Shown here: positions 24,700-33,700 of the stretch, one piece after another | Layout of the letters: every line of letters starts with the position of its first letter | Position numbering within the stretch: position 1 is the stretch's first letter | Assembly: GCF_009932335.1 (NCBI RefSeq) | Contig: NZ_BLJF01000001.1 | Span: 1,798,001 to 1,862,000, forward strand | DNA from: Pseudomonas asiatica | Lineage (GTDB): Bacteria > Pseudomonadota > Gammaproteobacteria > Pseudomonadales > Pseudomonadaceae | Length of the DNA stretch: 64,000 nucleotides | Direction of reading: 5' to 3' | Notes under the pieces: generated by a model | Told to the model about the DNA's origin: nothing | The model's database searches: none | Seen by the model: the letters and a program-made list of their open reading frames with translations, nothing else | Position numbers and translations under genes: made by a program

Positions 24700-25740
24700 A
24701 TGACCTCGCCAATGAAGTACACGCGCTTTTTCATGCAGCACGACAGGGTTCACACCGCTTTGTCAGGCAACGCTGCCGTGGTATGCATGAGAGGGCAGGC
24801 AGGCGTCCTGGCAGAAACCAGGCTGGAGCAGGAAACAGCGCGCTCGGCACTACTGGCTGCAGACAGTGGGGATTCAGTGGTAGGTGTCCGATCTCAGGGG
24901 CAGCCGGAGGCGGTGACTTACAATGCCTATGGGTATCACAATCCCAATGACATTCCCTTGCATCGACCGGCATTCAATGGCCACCTGCTGCTGTGGTACC
25001 TCTATTTACTCGGAAATGGTTATCGTGCCTTCAATCCGGTCTTGATGTGTTTTCAGAGTCCCGATAGCCAAAGCCCATTTGGTGCGGGGGGCTTGAACTG
25101 TTATGCCTATTGTGCGGGTGATCCGGTCAATTTCAGTGATCCCAGCGGGCATATGCCTACAAAACGCCCTATTCAGATTCGAAGTATATCGCCAGCAACC
25201 CAACATGAAGTATTAATGGACGCAATAAAGACAGGTTTGGAGGCTGGAGGTGGAAAAAGGCGAAGGCTGTCGTCGCCGACTGAGCGAAGAGTCGGGCAAG
25301 AGGTTATGAGTACCCAAACGGGTAGGAAGGACTCAGGTGCGCCTGGGCAAAGCAGTTCGCAGCCCTTGGCAATAACCACAGCTCAAAGTCAGTCGTCGCC
25401 TATTGCAGACTCTGCTGTTTATTCGGTCGCGTCATCGGCGGGGACGGTAGGTGCGGTGCACACAGTAGATAGCTGGACATTGCGTCGTGACAAGTTGAAG
25501 GCTGGTGAATTTGAAAAGCTTCTTGAATTTATTAATAAGAGTAATCATGCTATAGAAGGATTAAGCTCTGAGCAGACTAGGGAGTTGCGCAGAGTTGCAG
25601 TGGAAGCTTTTGCTGTCGGTGGCAATGTACAAGCATCTATTAACCGTGCGAATCCTGATCTTTCACTAACTCAGGTGGAGAGAATTCGGCAGGGTTTGAG
25701 GGGCGTACTCGATCGGTACCGCCGTAAACGCCCTGGCTAG
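24700..25740 (+). CDS. Orphan RHS repeat-associated core protein with variable C-terminus
   Basis: 346 residues from ATG 24700, with GGGAG seven bases upstream (upstream ATG 24652 lacks a good site). Residues ~75-165 hold a degenerate RHS core: VTYNAYGYHNPNDIPLHRP, LLGNGYRAFNPVLMCFQSPD, and the closing SDPSGH. The last 180 residues (from about 25,150) are lower in G+C, repetitive in Ser/Gln and match nothing I recognise; this is where toxin domains sit in RHS proteins. No RHS repeat shell, VgrG or PAAR gene is near. No immunity gene is visible downstream. It may be a stand-alone effector or a decayed one. Confidence 0.78.
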   Translation: MTSPMKYTRFFMQHDRVHTALSGNAAVVCMRGQAGVLAETRLEQETARSALLAADSGDSVVGVRSQGQPEAVTYNAYGYHNPNDIPLHRPAFNGHLLLWYLYLLGNGYRAFNPVLMCFQSPDSQSPFGAGGLNCYAYCAGDPVNFSDPSGHMPTKRPIQIRSISPATQHEVLMDAIKTGLEAGGGKRRRLSSPTERRVGQEVMSTQTGRKDSGAPGQSSSQPLAITTAQSQSSPIADSAVYSVASSAGTVGAVHTVDSWTLRRDKLKAGEFEKLLEFINKSNHAIEGLSSEQTRELRRVAVEAFAVGGNVQASINRANPDLSLTQVERIRQGLRGVLDRYRRKRPG

Positions 25741-26220
25741 ACTAAACGATCTTTTTATGTGTCTGGTGAAACATTTCAGGTGATAAATTTCGCCTCCATC
25801 TCCCCCGGATTGTACATGGGTGACACACGTTACAGAGTCGTCTTCATCCAATGCAGGACTCCAGTGGCGTTAAGCATGCGGCTGCCTGGAAATCACTTGG
25901 GGAGAGCTAAGCAGGCTGACCAAGCTGTGCGGGTCAAGTTCGCCGTGCTGAACGAGATGAACGAGTATAGGTTTCCCGATATGACGGTTGAAGAAGGTAG
26001 AATCGCGTGCCAAGTGGGAATGGGCGCAAGGCAGAGCGGAGCAGTATCGCATTTGCATTAAAATCTGTTTTCCGAGCATTCCACGGGCAGCAGTTGGCTT
26101 CATCAAGAAAGTGGCGGTGAGAACAATTAAGCGGACTTCATTCAATGAATAGATATTTGTATTGGGTCAATAATTTGTTTGCGAGTAGTTCCATGTTTCA
26201 TATTGCTTCTGAATAGAATT
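25741..26220. other. Lower-G+C region with no convincing gene
   Basis: The 480 bp between the RHS protein and the LysR regulator are clearly less G+C-rich than the neighbours. The only plus-strand frame, 25759-26061 (100 codons, non-ATG start), has no binding site or recognisable family. It looks like decayed or newly acquired DNA accompanying the RHS gene. Confidence 0.55.
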
Positions 26221-27084
26221 TCATTGCGGACTATTTTCCAGCATCTGCCGCACCAGCCACTGCCCCGCGGGCCCCAGCGCGCGCCGGCTGGACCAGGCCA
26301 CGTCCATATTCACTCGCCGTGGATAGCCCGCGACCTGCAACTCTACCAGCCCACTGCCAAACCGTGCCACCAGCGCCCTGGGCAGTTCGGCCCAGCCGAA
26401 CCCGCGCACGGCGAACTCCAGCAAGGTGAGGTAGTCCGGTGCCGACCAGGCTTGGCCACGACCGTGGTGCAGGCTGGGAGCATAGGTCTTGATATACAGC
26501 TGCCGGACGTTCTCCAGGTGCTGCGTCTGCACCTGGGGCAAAGCCGCCAACGGATGCCCGCTGGCCACGTACACCCCAAACTCTGCCTGCTCGGGCAAGC
26601 GTGCCACGGCAACGTCAGCGGGGTAGCTGGGCTGGGTGGCAAGAATGCCGACGTGTGCCAGGCCCTGCTGGATCAGCTCGATCACATCGGCATCTTCCGA
26701 CGGGCCGCAGCGCAGCTCGGTATGCGGGTAGTGCTGGGCGAAGCGGGCCATCACCGCGCCCTGGAAGGTCACGCTGTAGCTGTCCGACATCACCACCGAG
26801 ACCAGTGCCTCGATGTTTTCCGCCAGCCGCACCGCCAGGGCATCGAGCTGGGCGCTGGCATCGAGAATCGCCTCCACATGGCTCAGCACCTGCCGCCCAG
26901 CCTCGTTCAGTGTAGGGTGGCGACCGCCACGCTCGAACAACGGGCAACCCACATCGGCCTCGAAATTGGCGATGGCAATGCTGATGGTGGACTGGCTTTT
27001 GCGCAACTTGCGCGCCGCAGCGGAGAACGAACCCAGCGATGCGGCTTCGACAAAGGCGACCAGAGCTTCGGGTGAGTAGCGCAT
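26221..27084 (-). CDS. LysR-family transcriptional regulator
   Basis: 287 residues from ATG 27084; the longer frame to 27150 has no matching LysR start. Residues 1-60 are the LysR helix-turn-helix (LVAFVEAASLGSFSAAARKL, then RKSQSTISIAIANFE), followed by the substrate-binding domain with FGVYVASGHPLAAL and an aromatic C-terminus. It is divergent from the PACE efflux gene at 27177, the usual place for a LysR regulator of such a transporter. The inducer is unknown. Confidence 0.92.
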   Translation of the reverse strand: MRYSPEALVAFVEAASLGSFSAAARKLRKSQSTISIAIANFEADVGCPLFERGGRHPTLNEAGRQVLSHVEAILDASAQLDALAVRLAENIEALVSVVMSDSYSVTFQGAVMARFAQHYPHTELRCGPSEDADVIELIQQGLAHVGILATQPSYPADVAVARLPEQAEFGVYVASGHPLAALPQVQTQHLENVRQLYIKTYAPSLHHGRGQAWSAPDYLTLLEFAVRGFGWAELPRALVARFGSGLVELQVAGYPRRVNMDVAWSSRRALGPAGQWLVRQMLENSPQ

Positions 27085-27176
27085 GGTATTGATAAAATCG
27101 ATGGTAGCTATGTCGCGAGTATCAGTTCTATCAAAGAAAATAGGAAGCACGACTCACGCACTGGATGGAATCTGCA

Positions 27177-27605
27177 ATGAAAAATGTCTCTTTCAGCGAA
27201 CGCCTGGTTCACGCCGTCGGCTATGAAGTGTTCGCCGTGCTGCTGTGTGCGCCGCTGTTGTCCTGGATCATGGGCAAGTCGCTGGCGACGGCGGGGGCGC
27301 TGGCGGTGACCCTCTCGGTGATCGCCATGCTGTGGAACATGGTCTACAACGCGCTGGTCGACCGCTACGTGCAAGCCGAGCGCATCCACTGGAAGGCCAG
27401 CGCACGCTTTGCACACGGCCTGGGCTTCGAAGCCGGGCTGGTGGTGTGGTGCCTGCCGGTGGCGGCGTGGATGCTGGAGATTTCGTTGCTGCAGGCGTTC
27501 ATGGTGGAGTTGGGCTTCTTCGTGATCATCCTGCCCTACACCGTGCTGTACAACTGGGCCTTCGACAAAGCCCGGCACCTGCTGTTGCAGCGTCGCCTTG
27601 CATGA
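27177..27605 (+). CDS. PACE-family efflux transporter
   Basis: 142 residues from ATG 27177 (an in-frame ATG at 27165 is possible but poorly spaced). Four membrane helices in two bacterial transmembrane pair (BTP) domains; the marks are SERLVHAVGYEVFAVLLCAP in the first and FAHGLGFEAGLVVWCLPVAA in the second, with the W-N-M..N signature LWNMVYNALVDR. PACE proteins export biguanides such as chlorhexidine and polyamines by proton exchange. It is divergent from a LysR gene, as AceI-type genes usually are. Confidence 0.9.
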   Translation: MKNVSFSERLVHAVGYEVFAVLLCAPLLSWIMGKSLATAGALAVTLSVIAMLWNMVYNALVDRYVQAERIHWKASARFAHGLGFEAGLVVWCLPVAAWMLEISLLQAFMVELGFFVIILPYTVLYNWAFDKARHLLLQRRLA

Positions 27606-27655
27606 AAACCACCAGCCTGCGCTGCTCCTCGATTTGTGCATTGCGCGGATATCCT

Positions 27656-27775
27656 GGGGCTGCTTCGCAGCCCTTTCGCGACACAAGGCCGCTCCTACAG
27701 GGATGGCGCAGGCTTCAGGCTTGCGCTGTACCTGTGGGAGCGGCTTTAGCCGCGAACACCGGTGCAGCCGGTGCA
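27656..27775. repeat. Two REP elements in tandem
   Basis: The first (about 27656-27700) carries GCGACACAAGGCCGCTCCTA. The second (about 27731-27775) carries CTGTGGGAGCGG followed by a CACCGGTGCAGCCGGTG hairpin. They lie between the PACE gene and the convergent ilvE gene. Confidence 0.7.
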
Positions 27776-27781
27776 CCCAAT

Positions 27782-27818
27782 AAAAAGGGGCATGCCATCG
27801 CTGGCATGCCCCGTTTTT
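27782..27818. terminator. Bidirectional rho-independent terminator
   Basis: AAAAAGGGGCATGCCA-TCGC-TGGCATGCCCCGTTTTT, a strong GC stem with an A run on one side and a T run on the other, downstream of convergent genes. Confidence 0.88.
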
Positions 27819-27835
27819 CAAAACGTTAAAGCGCC

Positions 27836-28855
27836 TCAGGCAACCTTGACGATCCAGCCAGCCGGTGCTTCCACGTCACCGCTCTGGATACCGGTCAGCT
27901 CGTTGTAGAGCTTCTGGGTAACCGGGCCGACCTTTTCCAGGTCGTGGAACACGTGCAGCTTGCCGTTGTACTCGATGCCGCCGATCGGGGTGATCACCGC
28001 AGCGGTACCGCAGGCGCCGGCTTCGATGAAGCGGTCCAGCTTGTTGATTTCCACATCGCCTTCGATCACGGTCAGGCCCAGGCGCGATTGCGCCAGTTCC
28101 ATCAGCGACAGGCGGGTGATGCCCGGCAGCACCGAAGCCGATTTCGGGGTGACGAACTCGTTGTTGGCGGTGATGCCGAAGAAGTTGGCCGAACCGACTT
28201 CCTCGATCTTGGTGTGGGTCAGCGGGTCGAGGTAGATGGCGTCGGCGAAGTTGGCTTTCTTCGCTTCTGCACCCGGCTGCAGGCTGGCGGCGTAGTTGCC
28301 ACCGACCTTGGCCGCGCCAGTGCCTTGCGGGGCTGCGCGGTCGAAGCTGGAGATCTGGAAGTTGTGCGGCTTCATGCCGCCCTTGAAGTACGAGCCAACC
28401 GGGATGGCGAAGATCGAGAAGATGAACTCGGGGGCGGTGCGCACGCCAATGTTGTCACCGGTGCCGATCACGAACGGGCGCAGGTAGAGGGCGCCTTTAC
28501 CATGCGGTGGCACGAACTTCTCGTTGGCCTTGACCACTTGCTTGCACGCCTCGATGAACACATCGGTCGGCACCTGCGGCATCAGCAGGCGGGCGCAGCT
28601 GCGCTGCATGCGGGCGGCATTCTGGTCCGGGCGGAACAGGTTGATCGAACCGTCCTTGCAACGGTAGGCCTTGAGGCCCTCGAAGCACTGCTGGCCGTAG
28701 TGCAGGGCAGTGGAGCCTTCACTGATGTGCAGTACGTTGTCTTCGGTCAGGGTGCCCTTGTCCCACTCGCCATTGCGCCATACGGACAGGTAGCGTTTGT
28801 CGGTCTTGATGTAGTCGAAACCCAGCTTGTCCCAATTAATGCTTTCGTTGCTCAT
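27836..28855 (-). CDS. ilvE: Branched-chain amino acid aminotransferase
   Basis: 339 residues from ATG 28855 (GAGGGTGTC upstream); the frame runs far further upstream into REP DNA, which is not coding. It is a fold-type IV PLP enzyme of the BCAT type seen in gamma-proteobacteria and eukaryotes: LHYGQQCFEGLKAYR in the small domain, and the PLP lysine K183 in AAKVGGNYAAS. The later EVGSANFFGIT and CGTAAVITPIGGI bind the cofactor phosphate. It transfers the amino group of Leu, Ile or Val to 2-oxoglutarate in the cytoplasm. Confidence 0.95.
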   Translation of the reverse strand: MSNESINWDKLGFDYIKTDKRYLSVWRNGEWDKGTLTEDNVLHISEGSTALHYGQQCFEGLKAYRCKDGSINLFRPDQNAARMQRSCARLLMPQVPTDVFIEACKQVVKANEKFVPPHGKGALYLRPFVIGTGDNIGVRTAPEFIFSIFAIPVGSYFKGGMKPHNFQISSFDRAAPQGTGAAKVGGNYAASLQPGAEAKKANFADAIYLDPLTHTKIEEVGSANFFGITANNEFVTPKSASVLPGITRLSLMELAQSRLGLTVIEGDVEINKLDRFIEAGACGTAAVITPIGGIEYNGKLHVFHDLEKVGPVTQKLYNELTGIQSGDVEAPAGWIVKVA

Positions 28856-28920
28856 GACACCCTCATTGTCTTGCAAGTGCCCGATTGCTCGGGCTGCTGT
28901 TATATGCGCACCACGCCACC

Positions 28921-28949
28921 ATAATACATCCGTGGCAGATCGGGAACGG
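28921..28949 (-). promoter_or_regulatory. Possible ilvE promoter
   Basis: On the minus strand a TATTAT -10-like hexamer (28926-28921) lies about 65 bp before the ATG; the -35 region at 17 bp is weak (CCGTTC). Only the -10 match is persuasive. Confidence 0.3.
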
Positions 28950-29042
28950 CCAGTCACGAATTGATAGCCTGCAATGCATTTATTGCGGCACGGCGCAGGT
29001 ATTGCAGTGGGGCTGCGAGGTGCTCGCCACAACATTTTCAGG

Positions 29043-29279
29043 GCCTGTGAGATCGAGCGCCGCCCGCGCGGCGCTTCGCAGCACAAGGCTGCTCCTACAT
29101 CTGTTTCGGGCCAGTAACGCCTGTACCAATGCGCGCGACCGCCTTGTTTGTCCGGCACGATATCGAGGTGGACACCAAGGGGCCGCGCGCCTTTGCCTCA
29201 GGAATAATTGGCCCGAAACAGATGTAGGAGCAGCCTTGTGCTGCGAAGCGCCGCGCGGGCGGCGCTCGATCTCACAGGC
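29043..29279. repeat. Perfect 71-bp inverted repeat containing REP units
   Basis: Arm 1 is 29043-29113 and arm 2 is 29209-29279; they are exact reverse complements base by base over 71 bp, with a 95-bp centre. The arms contain the TGTAGGAGCAGCC REP subtype plus unrelated flanks (GCCTGTGAGATCGAGCGCCG and TGGCCCGAAACA), so the match is longer than a normal REP pair. It lies between ilvE and the cobalamin riboswitch promoter. The centre has no gene. Confidence 0.85.
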
Positions 29280-29306
29280 GCTACAAGAATCGAGGCGAGC
29301 CAATGG

Positions 29307-29335
29307 TTGACCACCCGCCAGCCACTGCGTAGCCT
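29307..29335 (+). promoter_or_regulatory. Sigma-70-type promoter of the riboswitch-cobW transcript
   Basis: TTGACC (29307-29312), 17 bp, TAGCCT (29330-29335). The start would be near 29342, exactly where the riboswitch-like sequence begins, which supports the call. Confidence 0.6.
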
Positions 29336-29343
29336 TGCCACTC

Positions 29344-29526
29344 CGAGGTTCTTCGGCCAGGCCGAAGCTAAGACGGGAACGCGGTACAAGCCGCGGCTGC
29401 CCCCGCAACTGTAAGCACCGACAACGGATCGACACAGCCACTGCGCCCGCGCGCGGGAAGGCGTCATCCCGCCAGCCCGCTGCACCAGCGGGCACATGGA
29501 ACGGTGCGAGCCAGGAGACCTGCCTC
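29344..29526 (+). ncRNA. Cobalamin (B12) riboswitch
   Basis: The conserved core is present in order: GAAGCTAAGACGGGAACGCG, then AAGCCGCGGCTGCCCCCGCA, then ACTGTAAGC, and the terminal GCCAGGAGACCTGCC box. Ends are approximate. Adenosylcobalamin binding normally lowers expression of the genes behind it, here cobW, cobN and the chelatase-type genes. Downstream, 29,527-29,641 is GC-rich and can form further pairing, as expected for the regulatory switch. Confidence 0.92.
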
Positions 29527-29641
29527 GTCACGTTTTCGACTTTCAACCGGGCGGGGTGATCCGGTGGCGAACAAGCCCGGCCGGCCTGGCCTGCGGCTGT
29601 CGTCCTGCATGCCCGCGCCAATCTGCCAAGGGCAATGCGAC

Positions 29642-30709
29642 ATGAAAACACTGGCCAAGCTCCCCGTCACCATCGTCACCGGCTTCCTCGGCTCGGGCAA
29701 GACTACCTTGCTGCGCCACATGCTCGACAACGCCCAGGGCCGCCGCATTGCGGTAATCGTCAACGAGTTCGGCGAGCTGGGCATCGACGGCGAAATCCTC
29801 AAGCAGTGCAGCATCGGTTGCACCGAAGAAGAAGCCACCGGCCGCGTCTACGAGCTGGCCAACGGCTGCCTGTGCTGCACCGTGCAGGAAGAGTTCTTCC
29901 CGGTGATGCGCGAGTTGGTGGCACGCCGTGGCGACCTGGACCATATCCTCATCGAAACCAGCGGCCTGGCCCTGCCCAAACCGCTGGTGCAAGCCTTCCA
30001 GTGGCCAGAAATCCGCAATGCCTGCACCGTCGACGCGGTGATCACGGTGGTCGACAGCCCTGCGGTGGCCGCCGGCACCTTCGCCGCCTACCCGGACCAG
30101 GTCGATGCCCAGCGCAAGCTCGACCCCAACCTGGACCACGAGTCGCCACTGCACGAACTGTTCGCCGACCAGTTGGCCAGCGCCGACCTGGTGGTGCTGA
30201 ACAAGGCCGACCTGATCGACGCTGCAGGCCTGGCCAAGGTCCGCACCGAGGTGGCCGAAGAACTGCCTCCGGCGGTCAAGGTTGTCGAGGCCAGCAGCGG
30301 CAAGCTGCCGCTGGAGGTGCTGCTGGGTGTGGGCGCCGAGTCCGAGGCGCACATCGATGGTCGCCGTACCCACCATGATTCCCACCATGACGGTGATGAC
30401 CATGACGATCATGACCACGACGCCTTCGACTCCATCTCCATCGACCTGCCCGAAGCCGACGAAAGCCTGCTGCTCGATGCCCTGACCCAGCTGGTGGTGG
30501 AGTTCGGCATCCTGCGCGCCAAAGGCTTCGCTGCCATCCCGGGCAAACCGATGCGCCTGCTGGTGCAAGGCGTGGGTACCCGTTTCGACAAGCACTTCGA
30601 CCGCGCCTGGCGCGCCGACGAGCCGCGCATCACCCGCCTGGTGCTGATTGGCCAGGACCTTGACGCCGCCCAGCTGGAAGCGCGCCTACGCCAGGCACTG
30701 GGCGCCTGA
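29642..30709 (+). CDS. cobW: CobW-type GTPase, cobalamin biosynthesis
   Basis: 355 residues from ATG 29642. It has the COG0523 marks: the Walker A GFLGSGKTTL (residues 14-23), the metal site G-C76-L-C78-C79, the NKADLID guanine motif near residue 186, and a His/Asp-rich segment (HHDSHHDGDDHDDHDHD) near 245 for metal handling. CobW serves as a GTP-dependent cobalt metallochaperone for cobaltochelatase. It lies directly behind the riboswitch, 3 bp before cobN, so all are probably one operon. Confidence 0.95.
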   Translation: MKTLAKLPVTIVTGFLGSGKTTLLRHMLDNAQGRRIAVIVNEFGELGIDGEILKQCSIGCTEEEATGRVYELANGCLCCTVQEEFFPVMRELVARRGDLDHILIETSGLALPKPLVQAFQWPEIRNACTVDAVITVVDSPAVAAGTFAAYPDQVDAQRKLDPNLDHESPLHELFADQLASADLVVLNKADLIDAAGLAKVRTEVAEELPPAVKVVEASSGKLPLEVLLGVGAESEAHIDGRRTHHDSHHDGDDHDDHDHDAFDSISIDLPEADESLLLDALTQLVVEFGILRAKGFAAIPGKPMRLLVQGVGTRFDKHFDRAWRADEPRITRLVLIGQDLDAAQLEARLRQALGA

Positions 30710-30712
30710 CCC

Positions 30713-33700
30713 ATGCACCTGCTGCGGACCCAGCCCGGCGGCTTCGTGCCGGATGACAGCATTGCCGACCTCGGCCAGACGCCCGCCGAGCTGGTGATTC
30801 TCTGCAGCGGCGATTCGCACCTGGCATTGCTCGCCGATACCGCCGAGCAATTGCCCGAGGATTACCCCAGCCTGCGCCTGGCCAACCCGATGCAGGTACA
30901 GAACCATGCCTCGGTCGACCTGTACGTCGACCAGGTGCTGCGCCATGCCAAGGTCATCCTGGTGTCGCTGCACGGTGGTGTCGGCTACTGGCGCTATGGC
31001 GTCGAGCAGTTGGTCGAGCTGGCCGGCCGTGGCGTGCAGCTGATCCTGGTGCCGGGTGACGACCGCCCGGACCCGGAGCTGACCAGCCTGGGCAGTGTCA
31101 GCGGCGAGCAGGCCGAACGCCTTTGGCACTACTTGCGCCAGGGCGGCAAGGCCAACGCCATCAACCTGTTCAACTGCCTGGCCAGCCAGTGGCTGGGCCG
31201 CGACTATGCCTGGGACGAGCCGCAGCCGCTGCCGCGCACTGCCGTGTATCACCCGGCCAAGGGCAGCGCCACGCTGGAGGATTGGTACCCGCAGTGGCAC
31301 CCCGAGCAGCCGGTGGCGCCACTGTTGTTCTACCGCTCGCACCTGCAGGCGGCCAATACCGCGTTCATCGATGTGTTCTGCCAGCGCCTGCAGGCGGCCG
31401 GGCTCAACCCATTGCCGATCGCCGTGGCCAGCCTCAAGGAAAGTGCCTGCCTGGAGCAGGTCGAAGCCTGGCTGGACGAGGCGGGGGCCGAAGTGCTGGT
31501 CAACACCACCGGCTTTGCCCTGTCCAGCCCCGAGCGCCCCAACCTGCGCCCGTTCCGTCGTGACATTCCGGTACTGCAGGCCATCTGCGCACAAGACAAC
31601 CAGCCTGGCTGGGAAGCCAGCGAGCAGGGCCTGGGGGCGCGTGACCTGGCCATGCACATTGCCCTGCCCGAACTGGACGGGCGCATCATCACCCGCCCGG
31701 TCAGTTTCAAAGACATGGCCTGGCGCAGCGAACGCAGCCAGTCCGATGTGGTCTGCTACCGCGCCCACCCCGAGCGCATGGACTTTGTCGCCGAACTGGC
31801 CCGCCGCTGGGTCGAGCTGGCGCGCCTGCCGAATGCGCAGAAGCGCGTAGCCCTGGTGCTGGCCAACTATCCGACTCGGGACGGCCGTATTGGCAATGGC
31901 GTTGGCCTGGACACGCCAGCGGCCGCGCTGAACATACTCAAGGCCCTGCAGGCCGAAGGCTATCCGCTGGCCGACTTGCCGGGCAGCGGCACGCAGCTGA
32001 TCCATCAGTTGCTCGGTGGCGTGACCAACGACCTCGACCAGCTGGACCTGCGCCCCTGCGCGCAGAGCCTGAGCCTGGCCGACTACCAGGCCGCCTTCGA
32101 GCGCCTGCCAGAGGCAAACCGCCAGGCCGTGCTGGAACGCTGGGGGCCGCCGCAGCAGGACCCGATGTACCGCAGTGGCCGGCTGATGGTGGCCGGCCTG
32201 CGCTTTGGCTTGACCTTTGTCGGCATCCAGCCGGCGCGCGGTTACCAGGTGGACCCCAGCGCGGTGTACCACGACCCGGACCTGGTACCACCCCACGGCT
32301 ACCTGGCATTTCACTTCTGGCTGCGCCATGCCTTTGCCGCCGACGCGGTGATCCATGTCGGCAAGCACGGCAACCTCGAATGGCTGCCCGGCAAGGGCGT
32401 CGGGTTGTCGGCGCAGTGCTGGCCGGACGCCTTGCTCGGCCCGTTGCCGAACATCTACCCGTTCATCGTCAACGACCCGGGCGAGGGTGCCCAGGCCAAG
32501 CGCCGCACCCAGGCGGTGATCATCGACCACCTGATGCCGCCGCTGACCCGTGCCGAAACCTACGGCCCGTTGCGCCACCTGGAGCAATTGGCCGACGAGT
32601 TCTACGAAGCGCAGCTGCTCGACCCGCGGCGCGCTCGCGAGTTGCAGCGCGACATTCTCGAACTGGTCAAGGCCAATCACATTGACCGTGAACTGCAGCT
32701 GGTAGGCCAGCTGGACGATGCCGCCGTGTGGCTGCCACGCCTGGATACCTACCTGTGCGACCTGAAGGAATCGCAGATTCGCGATGGCCTGCATGTGTTC
32801 GGCCAGTCCCCGGAAGGCCGGCTGCGGCTGGATACCTTGCTGGCGCTGTTAAGGGTCGAGCGTGGCGACGGTCGCGGTGGCAATGCCAGCCTGTTGCGGG
32901 CCCTGGCCAAGGCGCTGGTGCCAGGCTTCGATCCGCTCGATTGCGAACTAGGCCAGCCGTGGCAAGGGCCACGCCCGGAACAACTGCAGGCCATGAGCAG
33001 CGAGCCTTGGCGCACCTTTGGCGATACCCGCGAACGCCTCGAACTGTTGGCGCTGCAGTTGATCGACCAGGCGCTGTGCGGCACCGTGCATTTACCTGCC
33101 CAGAGCGAATGGCAGCCTGTGCACGATGTGGTACGGACGCTGCGAGAATCGGTGGCACCCAGCCTGGACGCTTGCGGCAGCGCCGAAATGGATGGCCTGC
33201 TGGCGGCGCTGGCCGGGCGTTTCGTGCCCGCCGGCCCCAGTGGCGCACCCAGTCGTGGTCGCCTGGACGTGCTGCCCACCGGTCGCAACTTCTATACCGT
33301 GGACGTGCGCAACCTGCCCACCACCACCGCCTGGCGCCTGGGCTTCGCCTCCGCCAACCTGATCCTGGAGCGCCATCTGCAGGACAACGGCGATCACCTG
33401 CGCCAACTCGGCCTTTCAGTGTGGGGCACGGCAACCATGCGTACCGGCGGTGATGATATCGCCCAGGCCATGGCGCTGATGGGCGTGAGACCGGTGTGGG
33501 CCACTGGTAGCCAGCGGGTCGACGATTTCGAGATCCTGCCGCTCAGCCTGCTCGACCGCCCGCGGGTGGACGTGACCTTGCGCGTTTCCGGCTTTTTCCG
33601 TGATGCCTTCGGCAACCTCATCCGCCTGTTCGATGCCGCAGTGCAGGCGGTAGCCGCACTTGATGAACCCGAGGATCTCAACCCCCTGGCCGCCCGCGTG

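Noticed and set aside
25759..26061. A 100-codon plus-strand frame behind the RHS gene as an immunity gene
   Set aside because: It has a non-ATG start, no ribosome site and no recognisable fold. Kept only as part of the unexplained low-G+C region.
28856..29158. Extension of the ilvE gene upstream to 29158
   Set aside because: The extra 101 codons run through REP DNA and the promoter region; the family start and ribosome site are at 28855.
30686..32794. A 702-codon minus-strand frame opposite cobN
   Set aside because: CobN is firmly identified on the other strand. The antisense product is compositionally odd with no recognisable domain.
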